Below, piece after piece: positions 1 to 10,463 of a stretch of 64,000 bases of DNA. Positions within the stretch are counted from its first letter, which is position 1; each line of letters opens with the position of its first letter. The notes below the pieces were generated by a model, which worked only from the letters and a program-made list of their open reading frames with translations, ran no database searches and was not told the origin of the DNA. A program made the translations under genes and the position numbers. Origin of the DNA: Elusimicrobiota bacterium (GTDB lineage Bacteria > Elusimicrobiota > Elusimicrobia > UBA1565 > UBA9628); NCBI GenBank assembly GCA_023213235.1, contig CP096137.1:1003587-1067586 (forward strand), written 5' to 3'.

Positions 1-1
1 C

Positions 2-790
2 GCGGACTCGAGCCTCTACCTGGACCTCTACGCCGCGCCGCTGTTCACGTCCCGCTTCCAGGACAAGATCGCCTACGCCGAGGCCGTCGCCGGCTGGAAG
101 CCCGTCGCGCGCTGGCCCGTGAGCCTGCTCGCCATCGGCCGCCTCATGCAGGACTCGCGCTCGCGCGCCGGCGACATCCCCGAGATCTACTCCGACAACG
201 CGGCGTCCTTGGGGCCGGGCCTGAGGATCCAGCCCAAGGGATCGAATCTGGCCCTCACGGGCGAGCTGTCGCCGACGCTGAACCTCACGCGCAACCCGGA
301 GCACCCGGACCGCGGCGAGCTCAACAAGCGCGTCGTCCTGACCCACTACCTCTACGGCGAGAAGCGGCGCGTCTTCGCCGATCTCGGCGCCAGCGCGGGC
401 TGGTACAGCCGCTACCGGGACAACGTCATCGCGTACGCGCAGGCGCGCGCCGGCGTCGCGGCCTGGGAAGGCCGCGGCGCGCGGTTGAGCCTGTACGCCC
501 CGCTGTACGTCTCCAAGGACACCAACAAGGACTTCTTCAACAACTACGCGGAGTTCGGCGCCGGCGCGGAGGTCGCCTCCGTCACCGACCTGAACCTCAA
601 ATTCCGCATGGAATACCTGCGCGGAAACTACATGGGCATCGAGGGACGGGACCGCAACCCGTACGCCGCCGCCTACCACGACGTGCGCGCGAGCCTGATC
701 TGGTCGATGCGATTCAGCCGCGAACGGCGCCGCAAGGTCCCGCCGCCCGGGCCGGACGCGGGGGCCGGACGGCCGGGACTGCGGTGGTAG
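2..790 (+). CDS. C-terminal part of an NfrA/PgaA-type outer-membrane beta-barrel protein (5' end outside window)
   Basis: The open frame enters from the left edge without a start and stops at 788-790. The visible 262 residues alternate polar and hydrophobic positions with many Tyr/Trp/Arg, as in outer-membrane strands, and the last strand is followed by an Arg/Pro-rich tail. The gene overlaps by 7 bases an NfrB-like glycosyltransferase, and the next gene is wecB. In E. coli the phage N4 receptor NfrA (TPR plus barrel) pairs with the inner-membrane NfrB and depends on WecB. By that context this is probably the outer-membrane export pore for a surface glycan. Only the C-terminus is seen, so the TPR part is inferred and the family assignment rests partly on neighbours. 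Confidence 0.6.
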   Translation, partial: ADSSLYLDLYAAPLFTSRFQDKIAYAEAVAGWKPVARWPVSLLAIGRLMQDSRSRAGDIPEIYSDNAASLGPGLRIQPKGSNLALTGELSPTLNLTRNPEHPDRGELNKRVVLTHYLYGEKRRVFADLGASAGWYSRYRDNVIAYAQARAGVAAWEGRGARLSLYAPLYVSKDTNKDFFNNYAEFGAGAEVASVTDLNLKFRMEYLRGNYMGIEGRDRNPYAAAYHDVRASLIWSMRFSRERRRKVPPPGPDAGAGRPGLRW

Positions 791-2694
791 CCGAGAGCGT
801 CGAGTCGGTCGTCCAGGGGCTGACGGCCTTCACGGCCGTGGCGATCCTCGTCAGCGGCCTCGACGACATGTTCATCGACGTCTGGTATTACGCCGGCGAG
901 GCGCGCCGCCGCCTGCGCCCGGTCGGGCGCCGGAAGTACTCCGAGGCCGAGCTGCGCGCCCTGCCGGAGCAGGCGATCGCGATCATGATCCCGGCCTGGC
1001 ACGAGGACGCCGTCATCGCGCACATGCTGCGCAACACGCTGAAGACCGTCGAGTACGCGAACTACGACATCTTCATCGGGACCTACCCCAACGACGAGGC
1101 GACGATGCTCGCCGTGGCGTCCGTCGCCGAGTCCGAGCCGCGCATCCACCGGATCGTCACGCCCAACGACGGGCCCACGAACAAGGCGGACTGCCTGAAC
1201 TGGATCATCGCGGGCATCAAGCGCTACGACAAGGAGCACTCGCGCGACTACAAGATCTACATGCTGCACGACTCCGAGGACCTCGTGCACCCGCTGTCCT
1301 TCAAGCTCATGAACGCGCACGTCCCCGCGCACGCGTCGATGGCGCAGTTGCCCGTCGTCCCGTTCGAGTCTCCGGCCAAGGAGCTCACGGCGGGGACCTA
1401 CCTCGACGAGTTCGCGGAGTCCCACCTCAAGGACATGGTCGTGCGCGAGCGGCTGAGCGGGATGGTGCCCTCGGCCGGCGTCGGCACGGGCTTCTCGAGC
1501 GCGGCCCTCGACCGCCTGGCGCTCAAGCACAACAACCAGATCTTCAACGTCAACACGTTCACCGAGGACTACGACCTGGCCTTCCGGCTCAACGCGATCG
1601 GCGAGAAGTCGATCCTGCTCCAGTACTTCGTCGAGAAGACGCGCGTCAGCGGCAGGGGGCTGGCCATCGAGCGGGAGCTCGTCGGGACGCGCGAGTACTT
1701 CCCGGACAACTTCCACGACGCCGTGCGCCAGAAGGCCCGCTGGACCCTCGGCATCGTCTTTCACGGCTGGCGCGAGCGCGGCTGGGAGGGCGGTCCGGCC
1801 CTGCGCTACATGATCTGGCGCGACCGCAAGACGCTGCTGACGAACTCCGTCAACATGCTCGGCTACCTCCTGCTCCTCGACGGCCTGGCCTCCGCCTACC
1901 TCGGGCTTCACCTGACGGGCGAGCCGTTCGCCCGCATTCCGGAGGGCTCCTGGGTCTGGAACGTGATCGCCGTCGACGGGCTCCTGCTCTTCAACCGCTG
2001 CGTGCAGCGCGTCGTCACGATCGCGCGCGTGTCGAACCGGCGGCAGGCGGCGCTGTCCTTGCCGCGCATCATCTGGGGCAACGTCATCAACTTCTTCGCC
2101 GTCGCGAAGGCGAGCTGGCTGTTCGGGCGCGCCACGCTCACGGGCAAGCAGCCCGTGTGGGCCAAGACCGCGCACGCGTTCCCGACCGAGGAGCAGCTCA
2201 TGGGCTACAAGCGCAAGCTCGGCGATCTGCTGCTCGAGGCGCGGCTCCTGACCTTGACCCACCTGACCGAAGCGCTGGCCAAGCAGAAGGAGAGCGGGCG
2301 CCTGCTCGGAGACATCCTCGTCGACCTCGGCTACGTGTCGGAGGACGACGTCGTCTCGGTGCTCGGCGGACAGCTGAAAGTGGACGTCCTGCGCCTCGAG
2401 GCAGCGGCGCCGGGCGCGCTGGCGCTCATTTCGGAGGCCGCCGCGCGCGAGCACCTGATGATCGTCGCCGACGCGGACAGCCGCCCCCTGCTCGTCGCCG
2501 CGGCGGACGTCGGCGACAAGCGCATGCGCACCTGGCTCGACGCGAACCTGCCGCACCCGTACCGCCTGGCGCTGGCCGGGCGGAGGCGCGTCGTCGACGC
2601 GATCGAGAAGGCCGCGGGGCGGGCGTCCGCCGCCCTCGCGGCGCCGCACCCGGAGGCCCGCCGCGACGCTCCGGGCCTCGACCTGCTGCAATGA
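784..2694 (+). CDS. nfrB: NfrB-like membrane glycosyltransferase with C-terminal MshEN (c-di-GMP-binding) domain
   Basis: 636 residues from a GTG that overlaps the previous stop. An N-terminal membrane segment (about 8-28) precedes a GT2 domain (about 60-330). Visible are the AIMIPAWHED start, a DSED acidic motif, TEDYDL and RQKARW, the last matching the Q/RxxRW motif of processive synthases. Further membrane segments lie at about 355-440. From about 478 come the two repeated MshEN helical modules, KLGDLLLEARLL..LTEALAKQ and LLGDILVDLGYVSEDDV, a fold known to bind cyclic di-GMP. Glycosyltransferase plus MshEN is the architecture of phage N4 adsorption protein B. It probably polymerises an amino-sugar glycan at the inner membrane, supplied by the downstream epimerase and switched by c-di-GMP. 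Confidence 0.85.
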   Translation: MVAESVESVVQGLTAFTAVAILVSGLDDMFIDVWYYAGEARRRLRPVGRRKYSEAELRALPEQAIAIMIPAWHEDAVIAHMLRNTLKTVEYANYDIFIGTYPNDEATMLAVASVAESEPRIHRIVTPNDGPTNKADCLNWIIAGIKRYDKEHSRDYKIYMLHDSEDLVHPLSFKLMNAHVPAHASMAQLPVVPFESPAKELTAGTYLDEFAESHLKDMVVRERLSGMVPSAGVGTGFSSAALDRLALKHNNQIFNVNTFTEDYDLAFRLNAIGEKSILLQYFVEKTRVSGRGLAIERELVGTREYFPDNFHDAVRQKARWTLGIVFHGWRERGWEGGPALRYMIWRDRKTLLTNSVNMLGYLLLLDGLASAYLGLHLTGEPFARIPEGSWVWNVIAVDGLLLFNRCVQRVVTIARVSNRRQAALSLPRIIWGNVINFFAVAKASWLFGRATLTGKQPVWAKTAHAFPTEEQLMGYKRKLGDLLLEARLLTLTHLTEALAKQKESGRLLGDILVDLGYVSEDDVVSVLGGQLKVDVLRLEAAAPGALALISEAAAREHLMIVADADSRPLLVAAADVGDKRMRTWLDANLPHPYRLALAGRRRVVDAIEKAAGRASAALAAPHPEARRDAPGLDLLQ

Positions 2695-2704
2695 GGAGAT
2701 GACC

Positions 2705-3879
2705 ATGAAGAAGCCCACCGTGCTCGTCGTGTTCGGCACCCGTCCCGAGGCGATCAAGCTCGCCCCCGTCGTCCGCGCCCTGCGCGCGGGAGGGGCCTGT
2801 CGGCGCGCGTCTGCGTCACGGCCCAGCACCGCCAGATGCTCGACCTCATGCTCCGGTCCTTCGACATCGTCCCCGACATCGACCTCGACCTCATGAGGGA
2901 TAACCAGGATCTCTCGGAGTTCACCGCCCGCGCGCTGACCGCGCTTCGCGACGTTCTGCGGCGCGAGCGGCCCGACTACGTCCTCGTCCAGGGCGACACG
3001 ACGACCGCCTTCGCGGCCGCGCTCGCCGCCTTCTACGAGCGCATCCCCGTCGGCCACGTCGAGGCGGGCCTGCGCTCCTTCGACCTCGACAACCCGTTTC
3101 CCGAGGAGGCCAACCGCGCGCTGATTTCGCGCCTGGCCGACCTTCACTTCGCCCCGACCGGCGTGGCCGCGGCCAACCTTCTGGCCGAAGGCATTCCCGC
3201 GGACCGCGTCGTGACGACGGGCAACACGGTCGTCGACGCGCTGCGCTGGGGCGCGGCGCGCCCGCACACCGTCGTCGAGCCGGCGCTGCTCGAGGGCCTG
3301 CGGTCCATGGGCGCGACGGACCGCGCCGCACTCGTCACGACGCACCGCCGCGAGAACCACGGCAAGCCGCTCGAGTCGTTGTGCGCGGCCTTCGTCGAGC
3401 TCGTGAGGCGTCACCCCGACCTGCATCTGTTCTACCCGGTGCACATGAACCCGAAGGTCTGCGCCGTCGTGCGGCGGATCGTCAAGCATCCGCGCGCCCA
3501 CCTGCTGCCCTCGCTCGAGTACTTCGACCTCATCCACGTCATGCGCCGCAGCCACTTCGTGCTGACCGACTCCGGCGGCCTGCAGGAGGAGGCGCCCGCG
3601 CTCGGCAAGCCCGTCGTCGTCCTGCGCACGACGACCGAGCGCCCCGAGGCCGTCGACGCCGGCGTCGCGGCGCTGGTCGGCACGCGCACCTCCGACGTCG
3701 TGCGCCTGGCGTCGCGCCTGCTCTCGGACGCGGCGTTCCATCGCGGGATGGCGCGCGGCAGCGGCGTCTTCGGCGACGGGCGCGCCAGCGAGCGCATCGT
3801 GGGCTGCGTCATGCGGCGCTTCGGACTCGCGTCGCGCCGCCCCGCCGCCTACCGCGCCGTCATGGAAGCGGCCCAATGA
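2705..3879 (+). CDS. wecB: UDP-N-acetylglucosamine 2-epimerase (non-hydrolysing), one frameshift
   Basis: It interconverts UDP-GlcNAc and UDP-ManNAc in the cytoplasm. The N-terminus VLVVFGTRPEAIKLAP is the family signature. Other recognisable motifs are VQGDTTTAFA, GHVEAGLRS, PFPEEANR, THRREN, HMNP and DSGGLQEEAP. The ORF breaks at a G4 tract (2792-2795). One extra G there joins the halves as ..RAGGGLSARVCVTAQH.. and gives about 391 residues, the normal length. ATG 2705 is preferred over 2699 because GGAG lies 6 bases upstream of it. WecB (NfrC) is required with NfrA/NfrB for N4 adsorption in E. coli, so it fits as precursor supplier for this glycan. Confident in function; the break is probably a sequence error. 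Confidence 0.9.
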
Positions 3880-3923
3880 TGTCACTGTCCGGTCATGCCC
3901 GACGGGCCGCCTCGGAGGCTATG

Positions 3924-5706
3924 ATGATCGCGCCGATGCCGAAGAACTATTGGAAGGAATGGCTGGTTGTGGCGGTCCTCGCCGGCGGGGCCGCCTGGTG
4001 GGCCCTCACCGGCCGCGCGTGGGCGCGGCGCAACCTCTTCGCCCCGGCGCCGATCCCCGAGGCCTCGCGCGTCGAGCCGCGCTTCCTGACCCTGAGCTTT
4101 CCGCGGATCGTCCCGAGCGCGCGGCGCCACGCGATGTCCCGCGCCGAGCTGTCGCACCTGCTCTCAGGCCTCGAGGACCTCGGCTACGTCACGATCGGCC
4201 TCGACGACGTTCGCGCGCTGTACGCCGACGGGCGCCTGCTGCCGCCGAAAGCCGTGCTGCTCGCGTTCTCCGGGGACGATCCCCGCGGCGCGGCCCTCGC
4301 CGACTCCGCGCTCAAGCGCCGGCGCATGCGCGGAGCCCTGTTCATCACGCGGACCGCCCGCGACGGCGACGCCCGCAAGGCCTACCTGACCGAGCACGCG
4401 GTCGCCCAGATGAAGCTCGGCGGGGCCTGGTCGTTCGGGACGCTGGGCGAGGACGGCGCGCTCTCCGCCGGCCCGGTCAAATTCCTGCCGGCCGACGCCG
4501 CCCTCAACGCGGCGGGAGACGAGCCCGCGGGCCTGCGCGTCCTGCCCGTGCGTCCCGACCGCCTGCGCGACGCGACGCTCGCCGTCATCGAGGCGTCGTG
4601 GCCGCGCGAGCGCGAGCTCGCCGACGACTTCTCCCGCCCGGCGTTCGATCCTGATTGGATTCCGGGCTGGGGCGTCGTCTCCCGGGGAGAGGGCAAGCTG
4701 ACCTTGCTGCCGCTGCCGCGGCAGACGAGCGCGGGCGTCTTCGTGCGCGGCTCCGAGCAGTGGCGGGACGTCGTGCTGGAGTTCGACCTCGTGCGCCGCC
4801 GGCGCGAGTTCTGGGCCTACGCGCGCTACCGCGGCGAGAACGGGTTCGTGCGCGTCGGCGCCCGGGACGGCTGGTGGTACGTGGAGCAGAAGCTCGGACC
4901 GCGCAACCTGCCGACCTTGCTCGGACGCGCGCCGATCGTCGAGGACGGACGCCCCGCCCGCGTGCGCCTCGTCCTCAAGGACGACTCCGCCATCGTCCAC
5001 GTCAACGGCCGCATGATGTTCGGCCGGGCGCTGCGCGTGCACCCCGGGTGGCCCGGGGCCGGGTGATGCTGGGCGTCTACGACTCCCGGTCGCGCAGCGC
5101 GCTGGCCGTCATCTCCAAATTCCGGGCCTCGCCCGCGCCCGAGGAGGCGATCGCCTTTCAGGACGGCGCCCCGCGAGCCGGCTTCGACGAGAGCCGGCTC
5201 GATGATCTGCGCGAGGCGGCCGTGCTCGCCCGGGCGCTGTCTCCGCGCTGGCTGACGGTCCGCCGGGACGGCGGAATCGTGGTCGCCCGGGAGCAGGAAG
5301 GGCTCATCCGCTCGCTGGCGGGGTTCTACGGCTGCCGGCTCCTTCCGACCGCGGAGCTGCCGGGCGGGGGGCGCTGCTTGCCGACGCGGCCTCGGCCGCC
5401 CGCCTGGCCGGAGGCCTCGGCGCCGCGGCGCGGGAGCTCGACGCCGGAGGCCTGAACCTCCGCGGGCGCGCCGCCGATCTCGAGCGCCCGGCCGGGCGCC
5501 GGTTCCTCGGCCTCCTGCGCGACGAGCTCCATGCCGCCGGGCGGTCGCTGTGGGTCACTCTGGACGGGCCCGTCGTCGACGCGTCCTCGCTGCCCGCCGA
5601 TTCCGTCCTGCGCCCCTCCGTCCGGCCCGGGGCCGGCTTCGCCGTCCTGACCGCCGTGCCGTCGCGCCCTCACGCCGTCACCAAGGAGCTGGCTTCCAAC
5701 CGATGA
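3924..5706 (+). CDS. Membrane-anchored PgaB-like polysaccharide-modifying protein, two frameshifts
   Basis: A signal anchor (about residues 9-30) is followed by a region resembling a NodB/CE4 deacetylase fold (about 50-200) in which the usual TFDDG is replaced by AFSGDDP, so catalysis there is doubtful. A jelly-roll/LamG-like domain follows (about 230-390). The C-terminus (LNLRGRAADL..., LWVTLDGP) faintly recalls TIM-barrel glycosidases such as the PgaB C-terminal domain. The frame breaks near 5054-5057 and at the G6 tract 5366-5371. Adding one base at each gives 594 residues and a TGA that overlaps the next ATG at 5703. ATG 3924 is chosen because GGAGG lies 5 bases upstream; ATG 3876, overlapping the wecB stop, is an alternative. 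The domain calls are weak but the locus supports glycan processing. Confidence 0.55.
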
Positions 5707-8700
5707 ATATCCTCCTCGCCGCCGTCCTGCTCGCAGCGCCGTGCGCCCGCGCCGCCTCGTCCTTCGACGCCGGCATGCGCCTGATGACCGAGAAGCGCTA
5801 TCCGGAGGCCGTCAGGGCCTTCGAGAAGGAGTCCAAGGCCAACCCCGGCTCCCCCGAGGTGCTGCTCAACCTCGGCTGGGCGTACTGGCACTCCCGTCGC
5901 ATCGACCAGGCGTGGAACGTCGGCTCGACGCTCGTCAAGCTCGACCCCGAAAACCCCGCGTTCATGACCTTTCTCGCCAACGTCGAGATCGAGCGCAAGA
6001 ACAACGAGCGCGCCGCCGCGCTGACGCGCCGTGCGCTCCAGCTCGCGCCCGACGACAAGAACGCCGGCATGACCCTGTCCCGCGCGCTGTTCCGCGGCGG
6101 GCGCGCGAAAGAGGCCCTGGACCTGCTCGACGGCCTTGCCGCCTCCTACCCGGACGATCCCGCGATCCGCGCGCGCAAAGCCGCCTTCCTGGCCGATCTC
6201 GGCCGGCGCCGCGAGGCGCTCGAGATCTACGAAAAGCTCCTGGCCGCCGAGCCGGCGAACGCGGCGTGGCGGCGCGCGCGCGCGCATCCTGCAGGACCTG
6301 GGCCGGCCCGCGGAAGCCAAGTCCGAGTGGCGCGACCTCAGCCGCGGCCGAGACGACGCGGAGTCGCTCCTGAACCTCGGCTGGACGTATTGGCGCGAGC
6401 GCAACGTCCCCGCGGCCCGAGAGGTCGCGTCGCTTCTGCTCAAGCTCGACGACCGCAACCCGACCTTCCTGCGCTTCATGGCGAACATGGAGATCGAGGC
6501 GATGAACTACGCCGAGGCCCTCAAGCTCGCCGACCGCGCGCTCGCGCAGCAGCCCGGAGACCGCGACGCGTCGCTGACGCGCTCGAAGGCCCTGTTCCGC
6601 CTCCAGCGCGAGGGCGAGGCGCGCGCCGTCCTGCGGGATCTCATCAAGCGCTTCCCGGCCCACGCCGCGGTGCAGTACCACTGGGCCGAGACCTTGGCCC
6701 GCGAGGGGAGCCACGAGGAGGCGATCTCCTGGTTCGACAAGCTGATCGCGAGCGACCCGTCGAACCCGCGCTACAAGTTCGGGCGCGCCGCGACGCTGTA
6801 CGACCAGGGGCGCTTCGACGACGCCGTCGCCGCCTGGAAGGAGCTCGCCCTGAGCGGAGGCGACGCGGCCGCTTTCAAGCGCCTGCGCGACGACGCGTTC
6901 CACCGGCGCGCGTGGCTCGAGGCCGCGGAGTGGCAGGAGAAGGTCATCGACCTCGATCCGGGCGATCCCGTCGCCTGGGAGCGCCTCGCGCAGATCTACT
7001 CGGCCATGCGTCGCAACGACGCGGCGCTGCTCGCGGCTGAGAAGGCGATCTCGGTGGACCCGGAGTCGATCAACGCCTACTACCTGAAAGCCGAGGCGCT
7101 CGACGGACTCAACGACTGGGACGGCGCCCTCGCCGCCTACGAGGAGATCGTCCGGCGCAAACCGAACAGCATTCGCGGCTACGACGGCCTCGCCTATGTC
7201 CACGAGGCTCGCAAGGACTTCAAGGCGGCGATCGCGGCGATCCATAAGATCGCCGAGCTCACCGCGCCGACGGTCTCGCCGTACCTGCTCGTGCGCGAGG
7301 CCCGCCTGCAGGCGGACCTCGGCCGCTACGCGAAGGCGAGGCGGCTGCTCGCGCGCGTCTCGTCGGAGCGCTCTCAGCCGATTCCCGTCCTCCTTTATCA
7401 CGGCATCTCGCGCTTCGAGCGCGCCGACGGCGTTCCCCAGCACCGCTTCCGCGAGCAGATGATCGCGCTCAAGGAGAAGGGCTACCAGTCGATCACGGTC
7501 GGCGATCTCGACCGCGTATTCCAGGGCAAGGCGACCCTGCCGGCCAAGCCCATCCTCATCACGTTCGACGACGGTCGCAGCGACTCCTTCGTGAACGCCG
7601 ACCCGGTCCTCAAGGAGGTCGGTTACAAGGCGACGATGTTCGTCCACCTCTCGAAGCTGCGAAAGCCGCACTTCCACGCGAGCAACGCCGACATCGCCGC
7701 CTGGGAGTCGACGGGACGCTGGGAGATGCAGGCTCACGGCACGCAGGCCCACGACCCGATGCGGCTCGACGCCCACGGCCACAAAGGCCACTTCCTGCCG
7801 AACCGCAAGTGGCTCGAGGACAAGGGGCGCGTGGAGACCGTCGCCGAGTTCACGACGCGCGTCGACGCCGACTACAAGGAGGCGCGCGAGGGCGTCGAGC
7901 AGATCATCGGCGGACGGCGCGTCGTCGCCTTCGCCTATCCGTACGGCGACTACGGGCAGAACGACTACTCGAACAATCCGGACTCGACGAAGATCAACCA
8001 GTCCCTCGTGCGCAAGCACTTCCGTCTGGCGTTCGTCCAAGAGCAGTACGGCATCAACACGCTTTCCTCGAACCCCACCGACCTGCGGCGCTTCGAGGTC
8101 CAGCGCCACATGACGGCGCGCCAGCTCACGGCGCACCTCGCGCTCGCGGAGCCGTACGTGCACGCCAAGCTCGGCGAGGCGCAGATGTGGGTCGAGGCGG
8201 GACAGATCGGACGCGCCGAGGCGGTGTACTCGGAACTCGAGAAGCTCGGCGTCGACGAGCCCCGCCTCTGGGCCGACAAGGGCGCCGCGTTCTCGAAGTC
8301 AGGAGACATCTTCCGCGCTCAGTCGCTGTTCGCCCGCGCCGGAGACAGCGAATCCGACAAGGACACGCGCACCGGGAAGCGCTACGCGCGCCTGCAGGAC
8401 CACGCCGAACGCGCGGCGGCGCCGAGGATCGCGGCGGAAGGCCAGCTGTTCACCGACAGCGACACCAACCGCATCTACAAGGTTCTCGGCCGGGCGTCGG
8501 CCTCCGTGCGGCAGGTTCGCCTCTCCGTGTTCGGCGGCCCCGGCTGGTACGATGACGACCGCCGGCCGGCGGCCCCGTACCCGCGCATCGACTCCCGGGA
8601 GGCGGGCGCCGACGTCCGCTGGTTCGCCGGCGAGACGGCGGAGGTCAACGGCTTCTACACGCGCCGCATGTTCCTCGGTCCCGTCCAGCAGTCGGTGAAC

Positions 8701-9288
8701 GTGTGGAACGTCGCCGGAGGCTGGCAGGCCCTGCCGGCGCTGCGGCTCGGTCTGCGCGGCGGCGAGGGCAACGTCGAGACGGCGGCCGGCATCCGGGCCG
8801 CGCGGCGGTTCGACACCCAGGGAGCCGGCGCGGGCTGGGACCCGGCGCTGAACTGGAAGGTCGCGTTCGACTACGACCGCAGCCGTTTCGACGACGGCAA
8901 CATCACCCACGGAGGCCGGGCCCGCGTGACCAAGCGGTTCTCCGACCTGCTGTCGGTCGGCGCCGCGTACTTCCGCGGCGAGTCGACGCGCCGGTCGCCG
9001 GAGTACTTCACGCCCCGCCGGCTCAATCAGTACTCCGGCATCGCCGCGCTCACCCGCTCCTTCGGCGAGCCGGGGGCGAAGTCGGGCCTGCGCCCTCTCG
9101 AGACGATCCTCCAGTACGAGGGCGGCTACGGCTGGCAGGAAGGCGGCTCCCGCCCGGTCCACTCGGTGCGGGCGGGCGTCAGCGTCCGGCCGGTCGAACG
9201 CCTGACTCTGTCGATCGGCGGTCAGTACTCGGACTCGCCGCAGTACATCATGCGTCGCGTCGACGCGGGCGTCTCGCTGTCGCTATAG
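5703..9288 (+). CDS. TPR - polysaccharide deacetylase (PgaB-like) - outer-membrane beta-barrel fusion, one frameshift
   Basis: About 1195 residues. A signal peptide (1-18) leads into roughly a dozen TPRs (20-555), with repeated NLGWAYW/NLGWTYW. A CE4 domain (about 558-810) has IPVLLYHGIS, TFDDG (metal and base Asp), AHGTQAHD (the two metal His) and AYPYGDY, all matching PgaB-type poly-GlcNAc deacetylases. More TPR sequence follows, then from about 930 an alternating amphipathic region ending in a strand typical of outer-membrane barrels. It thus joins in one chain what PgaA (TPR plus barrel) and PgaB (deacetylase) do separately. The frame changes inside a (CG)n run near 6270-6285; one missing CG unit repairs it. 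It is the last gene of the glycan locus, and its stop is followed by the SD of the next gene. Confidence 0.8.
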
Positions 9289-9296
9289 GAGGGATC

Positions 9297-10463
9297 ATGA
9301 GGCAAGCCCCACAGGCCGGACGGCGCACCTGGACGTATCCGGAGGCCGAATTCGCCCGCATGTACGCTCCGCCGGAGACGGTCCACCCGGCGGCTAAGCT
9401 CCGCACCCTGCTGCGCACGCGCTTCGCCGCGCGCCGGAGCGACCCCGCTCGCTGCTTCCTCCACACCGCGGGCGCCTACGACGCGATGACCGCCGCCCTG
9501 CTCACCGACCTCGGCTTCGAGGCGATCTACGCTTCGGGGTGGCAGCTCGCCGTGGCCCACAGCATGTATCCGGACATCGGGATTTATCCGTCCCACCAGA
9601 TGGTCGACCTCGTTCGCGAGCTGGGCCGCGGGATCGAGGGGGCTCGCGACCGGAGCTTCTACGACTCCGGCGAGGTCAGGAACGTGCCGCCGATTTTCGC
9701 CGACATCGAGGCCGGCTTCGGCGGCCCCGCCCAGACTTTCGCGCTGACGCGCGAAATCATCAGAGCCGGCGTCGCCGGCGTGCATCTCGAGGACCAGGAC
9801 CCGGCGGAGCGCACGTGCGGCCACATCGTCGCGCACCACGGCGTCAAACGCGAGAAGGTCCTCGTCCCCACGAGCAAATGGATCGAGAAGCTCATCGCCG
9901 TGAAAGCCGCGGCCCAGGCCGCCGCGAGCCCGCTCGTCGTGATCGCCCGCACCGACGCGGTCGACGGCGCGGTTCCCGGGGAGAGCTGCGGCGGCGTCGA
10001 GGCCGCGGTCGACCGGGCGCTCGAAGCCGCCTCGCTCGGCGTCGACGTGATCTGGCCCGAATTCAACGGGACCGACGTCGAGGCGCCGGCGCGCTTCGCC
10101 GAGGGCGTGCACAAGCATTACCCGGACCAGATGCTCGGCTTCAACCTCTCTCCGTCGCTGCACTGGGGCAAGGCCAAGCGCGAGGGGCGCCTCCCGACGA
10201 ACCGCCAGCTCGGCCAGCTGGGCTACGCGCTGCAGTTCTCGACCTTGCTCGCCTTCCGCACGGCGGGGATGGCCCTCGAGACGTGGCTCACGGGCTTCCA
10301 GAAGCGCGGCATCGACGCGCTCGCGGACCTGCAGCTCGTCGAGACGGCGTCGCTCGACGGGGAGCCGCGCACGCGCATGCACCAGCGCTTCGCGGGGACC
10401 GACCGCTGGCTCAGCATCGAGCGGACGTCGAAAGAGACGCCGCTCGAGCGGGCGGGCGTCTAG
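9297..10463 (+). CDS. aceA: Isocitrate lyase family protein
   Basis: 388 residues of the ICL/PEP-mutase superfamily. It splits isocitrate into glyoxylate and succinate, or a close homologue such as 2-methylisocitrate. Family landmarks are ASGWQLAV, IFADIEAGFGG, HLEDQ, the catalytic TCGH (KKCGH in E. coli AceA, Cys kept), VPTSKWIEKL and VIARTDA. AGGAGGG sits 4 bases upstream of ATG 9297, 8 bases after the previous stop. Length is closer to AceA (about 430) than PrpB (about 290). No malate synthase is nearby. Isocitrate lyase is preferred to methylisocitrate lyase, but the substrate cannot be settled from sequence alone. Confidence 0.8.
   Translation: MRQAPQAGRRTWTYPEAEFARMYAPPETVHPAAKLRTLLRTRFAARRSDPARCFLHTAGAYDAMTAALLTDLGFEAIYASGWQLAVAHSMYPDIGIYPSHQMVDLVRELGRGIEGARDRSFYDSGEVRNVPPIFADIEAGFGGPAQTFALTREIIRAGVAGVHLEDQDPAERTCGHIVAHHGVKREKVLVPTSKWIEKLIAVKAAAQAAASPLVVIARTDAVDGAVPGESCGGVEAAVDRALEAASLGVDVIWPEFNGTDVEAPARFAEGVHKHYPDQMLGFNLSPSLHWGKAKREGRLPTNRQLGQLGYALQFSTLLAFRTAGMALETWLTGFQKRGIDALADLQLVETASLDGEPRTRMHQRFAGTDRWLSIERTSKETPLERAGV

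Noticed and set aside
673..3885. 1070-residue open frame on the minus strand
   Set aside because: It lies antisense to nfrB and wecB, is full of Arg/Asp/Val/Gly repeats and has no domain; long antisense frames are expected at this GC content.
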